A stretch of 32,720 bases of DNA, taken from Candidatus Binatia bacterium. GTDB taxonomy: Bacteria; Desulfobacterota; Binatia; HRBIN30. Within the stretch, counting starts at the first letter, position 1. Each line of letters begins with the position of its first letter. A program made the position numbers and the translations under genes. Location of the stretch: positions 1 through 32,720 of the forward strand of contig DASVHW010000057.1 of NCBI GenBank assembly GCA_036382395.1. Direction: 5' to 3'. The notes beneath the pieces were generated by a model, which was given only the letters and a program-made list of their open reading frames with translations, was not told the DNA's origin and made no database searches. Positions 14,936 to 22,656 of this stretch are shown here, one piece after another.

Positions 14936-15742
14936 ATGCCGACGAAGTACGCGTACATCAACGATACCGCCATCCGCTATTTTCACACCGGTCCCACGAC
15001 GCTTCCTGGCGTGGTGCCGGATTGGAGCCGAGGCGAGTTGGTCCTCTTTGTCCACGCTGCGGGTTCGAACGGCAACACCTGGCAGCGGCAGCTGGCGGGA
15101 CTGGCGGAGCGACATAGTCCGCTGGCCTTCGACTTTCCTGGCCACGGACGTTCAGGTGGTACGGAAGGTCTCAAGAGCGTTGTGGCATATCGGGATTTCT
15201 TAGCGACGCTGATGGAGGCCCTGCGCCTGCGGCCCTGCGTGCTGGTGGGGCGCTCCATGGGCAGCGCCATCGCCATGGAGTTTGCTCTGGCGTACCCAGC
15301 GCGGCTGCGGGCGTTGATTCTGGTGGCAGCGGCGGCACGCTTCGACCTGCCGCAGGCAACGCTCGATACGTGGAGAGACGTCATGCTCGGCCGCGCGCAG
15401 CAGCCGTTTACCACGGAAGCGTTTTCACCCAAGGCTGATTTCAGCGTCGTGCGCGAAGCGTGGATGGAACAGGTAAAAACCGATCCGCGGGTGCGCTACT
15501 TCGACCTCCTTGCCTGCAATCAGTGCGACGTCACCGCCCGTCTGGGCGGGATCACAGTGCCGACGCTGATCGTTGCCGGAGGCGACGACAGTGTCACGCC
15601 GCTGGCGAGCGCCGAGGTGTTGCACCAGGGTATTCCAGGGTCGCAGTTGGTGGTCATTGATGATGCCGGACACAACGTGCCGGCGGAGAAACCAGCGGAA
15701 TTCAATGAAGCGGTACAGGCGTTTCTGGCAAGGCTGATTTGA
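14936..15742 (+). CDS. Alpha/beta fold hydrolase
   Basis: The 268-residue protein has the alpha/beta hydrolase layout: VLFVHAAGSNGNTW (36-49) oxyanion loop, FDFPGHGRS (65-73), nucleophile elbow GRSMG with S107, acid D217 or D218 in VAGGDDSVTP, and H246 in DAGHNVPAEKP. It lacks a signal peptide. Members of this type are esterases, C-C bond hydrolases or thioesterase-like enzymes; the substrate is not evident. It is the first gene of a plus-strand run with a thiolase-like gene starting three bases after its stop, so it probably acts in the same pathway, for instance releasing an acid from an ester or thioester. Confidence 0.93.
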   Translation: MPTKYAYINDTAIRYFHTGPTTLPGVVPDWSRGELVLFVHAAGSNGNTWQRQLAGLAERHSPLAFDFPGHGRSGGTEGLKSVVAYRDFLATLMEALRLRPCVLVGRSMGSAIAMEFALAYPARLRALILVAAAARFDLPQATLDTWRDVMLGRAQQPFTTEAFSPKADFSVVREAWMEQVKTDPRVRYFDLLACNQCDVTARLGGITVPTLIVAGGDDSVTPLASAEVLHQGIPGSQLVVIDDAGHNVPAEKPAEFNEAVQAFLARLI

Positions 15743-15745
15743 GCC

Positions 15746-16897
15746 ATGGGTTTCAACCGTCAGGCTGTCATCGCCGGCGTCTATGAGCACCCCACACGGT
15801 GGGCGCCGGACAAGACGATGTTCCAGATCCACGCCGAGAGTGCCCGTGGCGCTCTCGACGATGCCGGCCTGGGTATCAAAGACGTCGATGCCTACTTCAC
15901 TTCTGGTGTTGGGCCGATCGGTGTGCTGTCGGTAGCCGAGCATCTCAATCTGCAGCCGCGCTACCTCGACTCGACGTCGATCGGTGGCTCGTCTTTTGTC
16001 GCGCATGTGACGCACGCGGCGGCGGCCATCGCTGCAGGCTTATGCGAAGTAGCGCTGATCACCTACGGCAGCACCGCTTCCTCCGAGCGCTTCGCGGTGG
16101 GGACGGGCGGTGTCTTCACCGGTGATCCGCCGGACCATTTCGAAGCTCCGTTCGGTCCCACGCTGGTCGGCTCGTACGCCCTGGTGGCGCAACGCCACAT
16201 GTATGAGTTCGGCACGACTGCTGAGCAGCTGGCGGAGATCGCCGTGACCATCCGCCGGCATGCGTCGCTCAACCCGGCTGCGAAGTTTCGTGATCTGATT
16301 GCGGTCGAAGACGTCCTGGCTTCGCGCCTCATCTCGTCTCCGCTGCACCTGCTGGATTGCTGCATCATCACCGATGGCGGCGGCGCCGTCGTGGTGACCA
16401 GCGCGGCACGTGGGCGCGATCTGAAAAAGCGACCGGTCTATGTCCTGGGCGGTTCGGAGGCCTGCTGTCACACCAGTATGGGCCGCCGTGACCTCACGGA
16501 CATCGCGGCGCGACAGTCCGGGCCGCGGGCGATGGCGATGGCGGGTGTCACGCACGCGGACATCAACATGTGCATGATCTACGACTCCTTCACCATTACC
16601 GTGTTGGAGACGCTGGAGAACCTGGGGTTCTGCAAGCAGGGTGAAGGCGGCGCGTTCGTGCAGAGCGGGCGCATTGGTTTGGGTGGCGAGTTGCCGATCA
16701 ATACCGACGGCGGCGGGCTGTCATCGAACCACCCCGGCATGCGCGGCATCTTCCTGGTCATCGAGGCCACCAAACAATTGCGTGGTGAATGCGGCCCGCG
16801 ACAGGTGCCAGACTGCGAGATCGCGCTGTGCCATGGAACCGGCGGCATGTTGGGCTTGCGGCACAGCGGCGCGACGCTGGTGCTGGGGCGAGGATAA
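15746..16897 (+). CDS. Thiolase-superfamily protein lacking the nucleophilic Cys (Ltp2/SCP-2-like)
   Basis: The 383-residue protein has a complete thiolase fold pattern: an N-terminal QIHAESARGALDDAGL helix, STSIGGSSFVAHVTHAAAAI (77-96) at the position of the nucleophile loop, INTDGGGLSSNHPGMRG (318-334) with H329, and LCHGTGGMLG (361-370). Where degradative and biosynthetic thiolases carry the acylated Cys, this protein has Ser82/Ser83. It thus belongs to the SCP-2/lipid-transfer-like group, which includes the retro-aldol enzyme Ltp2 of steroid side-chain breakdown, an enzyme that works in complex with a DUF35 domain. A DUF35 gene follows after one base, strongly suggesting the same kind of complex. 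The precise reaction is unknown. Confidence 0.9.
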   Translation: MGFNRQAVIAGVYEHPTRWAPDKTMFQIHAESARGALDDAGLGIKDVDAYFTSGVGPIGVLSVAEHLNLQPRYLDSTSIGGSSFVAHVTHAAAAIAAGLCEVALITYGSTASSERFAVGTGGVFTGDPPDHFEAPFGPTLVGSYALVAQRHMYEFGTTAEQLAEIAVTIRRHASLNPAAKFRDLIAVEDVLASRLISSPLHLLDCCIITDGGGAVVVTSAARGRDLKKRPVYVLGGSEACCHTSMGRRDLTDIAARQSGPRAMAMAGVTHADINMCMIYDSFTITVLETLENLGFCKQGEGGAFVQSGRIGLGGELPINTDGGGLSSNHPGMRGIFLVIEATKQLRGECGPRQVPDCEIALCHGTGGMLGLRHSGATLVLGRG

Positions 16898-16898
16898 G

Positions 16899-17366
16899 AT
16901 GGCGGACGAGAAGAAATACCAGAAGCCGCTGCCTCGCATCGACGAAGAGTCGAAGGGGTTTTGGGAGGCGTGCCAACGGCACGAGCTGTATCTGCAGAAA
17001 TGCCGCGCCTGCGGGACGCTGCGGTACTACCCGCGTGCCCTGTGCCCATCGTGCTTGTCCGCGGACACTGAGTGGGTGCTTTCTTCGGGCCGGGGCACGG
17101 TGTACACCTATACGGTGACCTACCAGAATCAATCCCCAGGCTTTCGTGAAGAGCTTCCGTACGTGCTGGCCTATGTCGAACTGGAGAAGGGTGTGCGCCT
17201 GCTGACGAACATCGTTGGCTGCGCGCCGGCACAGGTCAGAATCGGCATGCCCGTGCAGGTGAGCTTCGAAGACGTGACCCCGGAGGTCACACTCCCCAAG
17301 TTTCGGCCGGCGGGTGATAGCCCTCACCCTAGCCCTCTCCCAGGGGGAGAGGGAATCAGAGGATGA
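16899..17366 (+). CDS. DUF35 Zn-ribbon / OB-fold protein, partner of the thiolase
   Basis: The 155-residue product has an N-terminal helix (FWEACQRHELYLQKC), a rubredoxin-like zinc ribbon with C35, C38, C49 and C52, and an OB fold (about 63-132, GRGTVYTYTVTYQ and VRIGMPVQVSFEDV). DUF35 proteins bind acyl-CoA or stabilise thiolase-like partners. It starts one base after the thiolase stop. The last 17 residues (GDSPHPSPLPGGEGIRG) are unlike the family: they are translated from a REP-like palindrome at 17321-17354. Its TGA overlaps the ATG of the PHP gene by four bases, so the repeat now lies at a coupled gene junction. The start is the ATG giving the family's N-terminus; the open frame extends further upstream only as a shadow of the thiolase. 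Confidence 0.93.
   Translation: MADEKKYQKPLPRIDEESKGFWEACQRHELYLQKCRACGTLRYYPRALCPSCLSADTEWVLSSGRGTVYTYTVTYQNQSPGFREELPYVLAYVELEKGVRLLTNIVGCAPAQVRIGMPVQVSFEDVTPEVTLPKFRPAGDSPHPSPLPGGEGIRG
17321..17354. repeat. REP-like palindrome translated as the end of the DUF35 protein
   Basis: CCCTCTCCC at 17333-17341 and GGGAGAGGG at 17345-17353 form a perfect 9-bp stem with a 3-base loop, preceded by CCCTCACCCTAG. This sequence style (peptide SPHPSPLP-GGEG) is a widespread dispersed intergenic repeat in many proteobacterial and metagenomic genomes. I find no second copy in this window. Confidence 0.75.
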
Positions 17367-18016
17367 TTCTCGATCTTCACACGCATTCCGACGCCTCCGA
17401 AGACAGCCGCGCCCCGGTCGAGACCTACCTCAAGTGGCTGGTGCGCAAGCGCGATGTCCTGCCCATCGATGGGATAGTCTTGACCGAGCATCGGCAGTGG
17501 GATCCGACGAAGGACTACCGCCGTCTGGAAGACCAGTACGGCATTCTCATCTTGCGCGGGGCCGAGGTGGAGACGGATTATGGGCATGTGCTGGTTTACG
17601 GGGTCAACGACGACATCACGCGGCGGTTCGATTTTGCCGACGTGCGGCTGTCGGCGCCGGAGTTGATCCCGGCCGTGGCGCACATGGGCGGGATTGCCGT
17701 GCCGTGCCACCCGGGGCGGCCGACCATCGGGTTGTGCGAGCACTACACCAGCAAACCGCCCATTGACGGCGTGGTGGCCGTGGAGGCGTTGAACGGTGGC
17801 AGCCGCCGGGGCGAGAACGAAAGGGTGCAGCAGTTGATCGACCGTTACGGTTACCACGCGTTTGGCGGCAGCGATTCGCATCTGGTCAGCTTCATTGGGA
17901 TTTGCGCGACGGAGTTCGACCGCGATGTGCATGATGTCGAGGCACTGGTGCAGGCGCTGCGTGCGGGCGGATACCGTCCCGTCGATTTTCGCGACGGCTT
18001 GAAGATGAGCGCGTGA
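17363..18016 (+). CDS. PHP-domain metal-dependent phosphoesterase
   Basis: The 217-residue protein keeps the PHP metal-ligand set: H6 and H8 and D10 (DLHTHSD), H43 (TEH), E68 (RGAEVE), H116 (CHPGRP) and D171, H173 (GSDSH). PHP proteins hydrolyse phosphoesters (histidinol phosphate, nucleotides, nucleoside bisphosphates) using two or three metal ions. The short length means a stand-alone PHP domain. It is encoded inside an acyl-CoA type operon, overlapping DUF35 by four bases and the next hotdog gene by one base, so its product may act on a phosphorylated cofactor or 3',5'-bisphosphate related to CoA; this is only a guess from context. Confidence 0.92.
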   Translation: MILDLHTHSDASEDSRAPVETYLKWLVRKRDVLPIDGIVLTEHRQWDPTKDYRRLEDQYGILILRGAEVETDYGHVLVYGVNDDITRRFDFADVRLSAPELIPAVAHMGGIAVPCHPGRPTIGLCEHYTSKPPIDGVVAVEALNGGSRRGENERVQQLIDRYGYHAFGGSDSHLVSFIGICATEFDRDVHDVEALVQALRAGGYRPVDFRDGLKMSA

Positions 18017-18429
18017 TGAGTGTCGAGTTTGACCGTTCCATCATCGGTAGCGAGTTCGACCGCACCGTTTTCGGGCCGGTTACGGTGGAGAACATTCTCG
18101 AGTACATTGCGGTCACGGGCGAAACGGAGCCGCCCGCATCGCCGGCGGATCTCGTGGCCCCGCCCACGTTCGTCGTCTGCGTCCGCGGGCATCGTTTTAT
18201 GCCCAAGAATGTGGCGGGCGTGCGCTCTGGTTTCGACGCGGGAAAGGACATCGAGTTCGGCGTGCCGGTCCGGCCCGGAGATGTGTTGACATCGGTCAGC
18301 ACGGTACACGACATCTACGAAAAAACCGGCCGCAGCGGCAGCATGGCTTTCGTCGTCTTGCGCACCGTGGTGACCAATCAGCGCGGAGAGCAGGTGGCGG
18401 TGGTCGATCAGCGGATGATGTTCCGATGA
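18016..18429 (+). CDS. MaoC/FAS1-like dehydratase-domain (hotdog) protein
   Basis: The 137-residue protein resembles the N-terminal MaoC-like dehydratase domain (PF13452): an N-terminal strand-helix (GPVTVENILEYIAVTGE), APPTFVVCVRG (49-59) and the hotdog segment DIEFGVPVRPGDVLTSVSTV. Such subunits pair with a second hotdog protein to form an enoyl-CoA hydratase heterodimer, as ChsH1-ChsH2 do in steroid side-chain breakdown. I see no D-x-N-P-x-H catalytic motif in this subunit, which is normal for the non-catalytic partner. Start is the ATG at 18016 overlapping the PHP stop (TGATG). The second hotdog gene follows 51 bases later. Confidence 0.8.
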   Translation: MSVEFDRSIIGSEFDRTVFGPVTVENILEYIAVTGETEPPASPADLVAPPTFVVCVRGHRFMPKNVAGVRSGFDAGKDIEFGVPVRPGDVLTSVSTVHDIYEKTGRSGSMAFVVLRTVVTNQRGEQVAVVDQRMMFR

Positions 18430-18480
18430 AGACGTTGACGGGATACGACAGCCACGGGGCTTGCCGACACTGAGGTGCCT

Positions 18481-18909
18481 ATGCCTGCACGATCCGATTT
18501 CGCGCACGTCGACGTTGGTGACGAATTGCGCACGCTGCGCCTGACGCTGACGCCGGAGCAGGTGAAGCAGTACGCGGTCACCGCGCGCATGCCAGGCGGC
18601 CGCTTCATGAGCGACGAAGCCGCCCGCAAGGAAGGCCTTCCCGGGCAAATCGCTCCCGGCAACATGAGCCTGGCGCTGCTGTCGCGGCTGATCGCGGCCT
18701 CATTCCCGGGCATGAGACTGCAGCGCCTGCATGCCACCTTCCGCGTTCCAGTGCGGCCCAACCTGCCGATCACGGTGCGCGGCGTGGTGACCGAGAAGCA
18801 CACGAGCGAAGAGGGAAACTTCATCGAGTGCGATCTGGTGTTGGAAAGCGACGAGGGCGAACGCTGGGTGACTGGCACGGCAAGCGTCCACCTGCCGCCG
18901 CACAGCTGA
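18481..18909 (+). CDS. MaoC-like hotdog protein lacking the hydratase dyad
   Basis: The 142-residue protein aligns with R-specific enoyl-CoA hydratases (MaoC) in its helix (LTPEQVKQYAVTARM), the A-R-K-E-G-L-P-G-Q-I-A-P-G-N-M turn and the second half FRVPVRPNLPITVRGVVTEKH. In active hydratases the loop before that turn contains Asp and His (D-x-N-P-x-H); here it reads MPGGRFMSDEAA, so both catalytic residues and the Asn are replaced, and the IAHGM motif is IAPGN. It may have another activity or a structural role with the preceding hotdog protein. The ATG at 18481 is preferred to a GTG at 18475 because GAGGT lies five bases upstream of the ATG. Confidence 0.8.
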   Translation: MPARSDFAHVDVGDELRTLRLTLTPEQVKQYAVTARMPGGRFMSDEAARKEGLPGQIAPGNMSLALLSRLIAASFPGMRLQRLHATFRVPVRPNLPITVRGVVTEKHTSEEGNFIECDLVLESDEGERWVTGTASVHLPPHS

Positions 18910-18922
18910 AGCGCGTGGGGGC

Positions 18923-19753
18923 ATGGTCGTGGCACGATCCGGAAGCCGAACTGCACAGCCCGCAGCGCGGGCCGCTGCTCCCGATCCTTTCGGTTTTGAT
19001 CCGGCCTTTCTGGCGCGGATGCGGCCGGTCTACGGTTTCCTCTATCGGCGCTACTGGCGCGTGCAGACGGAAGGGCTCGAGCACATTCCCAGCGCCGGCG
19101 CGGCGCTGATCATCGGCAACCATTCCGGCGGCATTCCGCTCGACGCCGCCATGATCGCCGCCGCCGTCGATATCGAGCACCCTGAGCACCGTGTTGTACG
19201 ATTTCTGTACGATCGCTTCGTCGCCAGCTTGCCGCTCATGGGCGAGTTCTATAATCGGATGGGTGCTGCCGTGGCTTCATTCGAGAACGCCCAGCGCCTG
19301 TTGCAGATGGGTGCGTTGGTCGGCATTTTCCCAGAAGGTGTCGAGGGCGTCGCCAAGGGGATCTGGCGCCGCTATGAACTGCAGCCGTTTCACAGCGGCT
19401 TCGTTCGCTTGAGTCTCTTGCTGCGCGTGCCGATCATTCCCGCCGCCGTTGTCGGGGCCGAGGAAACCTATCCCGTGATCGGCAAGTGGGAACATTTGGG
19501 GCCGTTGAAACAGCTTCTGAATGTGCCGTACGTTCCGCTGACTCCCCTGTTCCCGTGGTTCGGGCTACTCGGCGCGATTCCCCTGCCGACGAAGTGGCAC
19601 ATCCGCTTCGGGGCACCGATCCAGTTCTACACCAACGCTCGGCTGTGCCGCCCCAGGCACGGTCCGACGGTCCGCAAACTCGCGGAACGCGTCCGCCGGC
19701 AAGTGCAAGGCATGGTCCACGAGCTGCTCGTGGAGCGGGAATCGATCTTCTGA
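18923..19753 (+). CDS. Lysophospholipid-type acyltransferase (LPLAT superfamily)
   Basis: The 276-residue protein has the LPLAT motifs: block I as NHSGGIPLD (66-74, H67 and D74 with a longer spacer than the classical H-x4-D), block III FPEG (136-139) and block IV VPIIPAAVVGAEE. The N-terminal 25 residues are Ala/Arg/Pro-rich without a clear signal. The NHSGxxPLD variant occurs in a subgroup related to acyl-CoA:glycerol or wax-type acyltransferases. It would transfer an acyl group from CoA or ACP to a glycerol-type acceptor at the membrane. Last gene of the plus-strand run; a hairpin at 19767-19810 follows. Confidence 0.9.
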   Translation: MVVARSGSRTAQPAARAAAPDPFGFDPAFLARMRPVYGFLYRRYWRVQTEGLEHIPSAGAALIIGNHSGGIPLDAAMIAAAVDIEHPEHRVVRFLYDRFVASLPLMGEFYNRMGAAVASFENAQRLLQMGALVGIFPEGVEGVAKGIWRRYELQPFHSGFVRLSLLLRVPIIPAAVVGAEETYPVIGKWEHLGPLKQLLNVPYVPLTPLFPWFGLLGAIPLPTKWHIRFGAPIQFYTNARLCRPRHGPTVRKLAERVRRQVQGMVHELLVERESIF

Positions 19754-19766
19754 GGCAGGGGTTCGG

Positions 19767-19810
19767 GGGTTCGAGGGTTCAAGGGTCGTAAGACTTCGGC
19801 CCTCGAACCC
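19767..19810. terminator. Hairpin between convergent acyltransferase and rplS genes
   Basis: GGGTTCGAGGG (19767-19777) pairs perfectly with CCCTCGAACCC (19800-19810) across 22 bases that contain further imperfect copies of the same TTCGAGGG/TTCAAGGG element. It fills the 71 bases between two convergent stop codons. It may act as a bidirectional terminator and also looks like a small dispersed repeat. Confidence 0.55.
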
Positions 19811-19824
19811 TTGATCCCTCAATG

Positions 19825-20172
19825 TCAGCGGGTCACTTCTTCTTCGATGCGTGCGGCCTTGCCTGACAGTTTCCGCAGGTAGTACAGCTTGGCCCGGCGC
19901 ACCACGCCGCGGGTGACCACGTCGATCTTTTCGAGACGGGGCGAATGCAGCGGAAAGGTCCGCTCCACGCCGATGCCGTACGAGGTCTTTCGCACCGTGA
20001 AGCTGGCTCGGTTGGCCCCCCGGCTCTTGCGCAGCACGACGCCTTCGAATACCTGGATCCGTTCCTTCTCGCCCTCGATGACCTTGACGTGGACACGGAC
20101 GGTGTCGCCGGGCTTGAACTGAGGAACACCGGCTTTCAGCTGCTCGCTTTCGATCTTGTCGATCGGGTTCAT
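19825..20172 (-). CDS. rplS: 50S ribosomal protein L19
   Basis: The 115-residue protein has the L19 signature: [53 protein letters not shown] and the C-terminal RAKLYYLR. L19 binds the 50S-30S interface. It is the last gene of the operon starting at ffh, and its ATG overlaps the stop of the SPOUT methyltransferase gene by four bases. Confidence 0.98.
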   Translation of the reverse strand: MNPIDKIESEQLKAGVPQFKPGDTVRVHVKVIEGEKERIQVFEGVVLRKSRGANRASFTVRKTSYGIGVERTFPLHSPRLEKIDVVTRGVVRRAKLYYLRKLSGKAARIEEEVTR

Positions 20173-20777
20173 GGCGCTCCCTCGCAGGACTGGATTTTCG
20201 CTGAGGAAGGCCTTTCATAGCCGGTGCCACGCAGTCGGTCAAGGATGACGGCAGCGGCCGCGCGGACCGACAGGTGGTTGTAATCGGTGGGGCCACACAC
20301 CGGCTCGAGGATGATGTCGGCGCGGTCCGTCACCTCGGGCGCCAGCCCCCACCCTGTTCCCAGCACAATGAGGTGCGGGTCCGGGCTGGTATCCAGCTGG
20401 GCGCGTAGCGCCGGAAAGCTGATCCGGTCTGGTCCCCCGCGCGCCGAGGTCACGACCAGGCGCGGCCGCGCCCCGCTCTCGCGTTCCACGGCCACGATGA
20501 CGCCGTCGAGATCGCGTTCCAGCCTGACGAGGCTCAGGGCGTCCTTACGTGTCACGTTGTACGTACTGCCGTGGCCCGTCTGCCAATGCTCGATGATCTT
20601 CGCCGCGAGCACATGCAATGCCTTGACCGGTGTGGCGACGTAGAAGGCCCGCACCCCGTAGGTGCGTGCGGAGCGGGAGATGTCGTGGATGTCCATGTTG
20701 GTCAAGGCCGTTGTCACCAGCATCCCATTCTTGTCGAGCACCGGATGGTGCAGCAGGGTGAGGTAAACGTCAGCCAT
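20169..20777 (-). CDS. SPOUT-type RNA methyltransferase (PF09936-like)
   Basis: The 202-residue protein starts [18 protein letters not shown] and has the C-terminal trefoil-knot region [44 protein letters not shown] (about 136-179 in pieces), the layout of the SAM-dependent RNA methyltransferase family found in deltaproteobacteria and Aquificae beside trmD. The exact RNA position modified is unknown. It overlaps trmD by eight bases and rplS by four, so the products are made in step with L19 and TrmD. Confidence 0.88.
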   Translation of the reverse strand: MADVYLTLLHHPVLDKNGMLVTTALTNMDIHDISRSARTYGVRAFYVATPVKALHVLAAKIIEHWQTGHGSTYNVTRKDALSLVRLERDLDGVIVAVERESGARPRLVVTSARGGPDRISFPALRAQLDTSPDPHLIVLGTGWGLAPEVTDRADIILEPVCGPTDYNHLSVRAAAAVILDRLRGTGYERPSSAKIQSCEGAP

Positions 20778-21504
20778 GCGAAGATCGCCGTAAGGTTGCC
20801 AGAAAGGCGCGCTCCTCGTCGTTCAGCGGGGCCAGTGCCAGCAAGTCCGGTCGCCGCTCGTACGTCCGTCGCAGGGCCTCCTGCCTCCGCCAGCGCGCGA
20901 TGGCTTGATGATCGCCCGAGCGCAGCACTTCTGGGACGCACAGCCCCCGGAATTCTGGCGGCCGGGTGTACTGCGGGTACTCCAACAGGCCGTGACTGAA
21001 CGACTCGTCGGCGGTGGAGGTCGCGCAGCCCAGCACCCCGGGCACCAAGCGGCTGACGGCGTCGATTACAACGAGCGCCGCCACTTCGCCCCCGGAGAGA
21101 ATATAGTCGCCGATGGACAGTTCCTCGTCGACGAACTCCCGCACCCGCTCGTCCACGCCTTCGTAGCGGCCGCACAGGAGGGCCAGCTCTGGCTGTCCGG
21201 CCAGCGCCACGGCGCGCGCCTGGGTGAGGATCCGTCCCTGGGGTGACAGCAGAATGCGCCGCGGCCGGTCCGCTCCGGTTCCCAAGGCCTCCAACGCCGC
21301 GACCACGGGGTCGGGCTTCATGATCATGCCGTCGCCGCCGCCGTAGGGGTAATCGTCCGTCACCCGATGTTTGTCGGTGGTGTAGTCACGGATGTTGTGC
21401 AGCACGAACTGCAAGGCGCCGCGCTCCTGTCCCTTTTGCAGCATCGTGCTGGAGATGGCCGAGGTGAAGAATTCCGGAAAGAGGGTGAGGACGTGGAACC
21501 GCAT
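20770..21504 (-). CDS. trmD: tRNA (guanine-N1-)-methyltransferase TrmD
   Basis: The 244-residue protein has the TrmD start [13 protein letters not shown], the [15 protein letters not shown] loop, the SAM-binding knot [13 protein letters not shown] and [24 protein letters not shown], and the C-terminal [20 protein letters not shown]. TrmD methylates G37 of tRNAs with a G at 36, preventing frameshifting. The ATG at 21504 overlaps the rimM stop by one base (TGATG); the GTG directly before is an alternative. Confidence 0.98.
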   Translation of the reverse strand: MRFHVLTLFPEFFTSAISSTMLQKGQERGALQFVLHNIRDYTTDKHRVTDDYPYGGGDGMIMKPDPVVAALEALGTGADRPRRILLSPQGRILTQARAVALAGQPELALLCGRYEGVDERVREFVDEELSIGDYILSGGEVAALVVIDAVSRLVPGVLGCATSTADESFSHGLLEYPQYTRPPEFRGLCVPEVLRSGDHQAIARWRRQEALRRTYERRPDLLALAPLNDEERAFLATLRRSSHG

Positions 21505-22064
21505 CACGAGTCGAGCAGCCCGGGCAAGGGTTCGATGACGATACGGCGGTGGGCGCGATCCACCTCTTTGACAATATCGGCGATGAACGGAATGAGATGT
21601 TCCTGCGTGCCGGCGCGCACGACGCAGATGTCGTTGCTCGTCGTCGTCATGACTTCTGCCACGATACCGATCTCCGCGCCGGCGGAGGTTACCACGGTCA
21701 TGCCGAGCAGCTGGTAGTGATAGATTTCCCCCGCGCCCGTTGGCGGGAGGTCTTTCTCAGGTACGCAGACTTCGTATCCGACCAGTGCTTCCGCGGCCGT
21801 CATGGACTCGCAGCCTTCCAGGGTCAGCAGGATGAGGTGGCGGTGCGGGCGTACGGCGCCGACCACCCGCGGTTGTTGCTCGCCGCCGCGTCGCAGTACC
21901 ACGTGCGTACCGGCGGCCAAAATGGTGGAAGAGGGGTTGTAGAGTCGCACCCGTAGCTCGCCACGGGTAGCGTGCGTGTTGACGATCTGTCCCAGCGGGA
22001 TCAGCGTCTCGGGTGCAAGCGCGTCCTTGGCTGCCACCGCTTTTCCGCGGGGGTCGAGCAGCAC
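21504..22064 (-). CDS. rimM: Ribosome maturation factor RimM
   Basis: The 186-residue protein contains the N-terminal RimM barrel ([18 protein letters not shown], about 27-100) and the C-terminal PRC-barrel half starting at [19 protein letters not shown], with [14 protein letters not shown]. RimM helps mature the 30S head region around S19. The GTG at 22064 is 18 bases after the KH-gene stop and has no good Shine-Dalgarno sequence; the first 22 residues are not conserved, so the true start could be a little downstream. Confidence 0.95.
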   Translation of the reverse strand: MLLDPRGKAVAAKDALAPETLIPLGQIVNTHATRGELRVRLYNPSSTILAAGTHVVLRRGGEQQPRVVGAVRPHRHLILLTLEGCESMTAAEALVGYEVCVPEKDLPPTGAGEIYHYQLLGMTVVTSAGAEIGIVAEVMTTTSNDICVVRAGTQEHLIPFIADIVKEVDRAHRRIVIEPLPGLLDS

Positions 22065-22082
22065 TGCGTTCGCTGTGGGCGG

Positions 22083-22316
22083 CTATTCCTCAACGATCTC
22101 CAGCACCACCCTACGGTTGGTGCGAGATGCCGCTGCGTTGAGGATGGTCCGGATCGACTTGGCCGTCCGGCCTTGTTTGCCGATGACGCGCCCGAGGTCT
22201 TCCTTCGCCACTTTGAGTTCGAGAACCGAGGCGGTGTCGCCCTGCGTTTCCTTTACTTCTACAGCTTCCGGATTGTTTACGAGAGCGCGGGCAAGGAATT
22301 CGACCAGTGCTTTCAT
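22083..22316 (-). CDS. khpA: KH-domain RNA-binding protein (KhpA)
   Basis: The 77-residue product starts MKALVEFLARALVNNPEAVEV and has the type II KH-fold GxxG loop in VIGKQGRTAKSIRTIL. KhpA-type proteins bind RNA, partner with KhpB/Jag in Gram-positives and regulate cell division and envelope genes. It lies between rpsP (four-base overlap) and rimM, the usual place. Confidence 0.97.
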   Translation of the reverse strand: MKALVEFLARALVNNPEAVEVKETQGDTASVLELKVAKEDLGRVIGKQGRTAKSIRTILNAAASRTNRRVVLEIVEE

Positions 22317-22621
22317 GTTTGCGCCTCCCCGGTATCTGGGGTGGGAGCGGACGTGTTCTGCGCAGCCGGGGCTTCGGCGCCTGCCAACCCGCAGCGCTTG
22401 ATCAGCTGCGCGACAGTCGCCGAGGGCTGCGCGCCGAGCCGCAGCCAGTGAGACAGCTTGTCCTGTTGAAATTCGACACGGGAGGGACTCTGGGCCGGAT
22501 CGTAGATCCCGACTTGATCCAGTCGGCGCCCGTCGCGGGGCGCCCGGCTGTCGGTGACGATGATGCGGTAGAAGGGGTGTTTCTTCGCGCCGTGTCGGGC
22601 CAGACGGATCTTAGTAGCCAT
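22313..22621 (-). CDS. rpsP: 30S ribosomal protein S16
   Basis: The 102-residue protein begins MATKIRLARHGAKKHPFYRI and continues with VTDSRAPRDGRRLDQVG, the S16 signature. The C-terminal 25 residues (AGAEAPAAQNTSAPTPDTGE) are an Ala/Pro/Thr tail beyond the S16 core. The start at 22621 is fixed by homology; an open frame upstream to 22660 has no resemblance. An AGGAG lies about 12 bases upstream. Confidence 0.98.
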   Translation of the reverse strand: MATKIRLARHGAKKHPFYRIIVTDSRAPRDGRRLDQVGIYDPAQSPSRVEFQQDKLSHWLRLGAQPSATVAQLIKRCGLAGAEAPAAQNTSAPTPDTGEAQT

Positions 22622-22656
22622 GGTTGAAATGTACTCCTCTCGGTGGGGGCCGGCAA

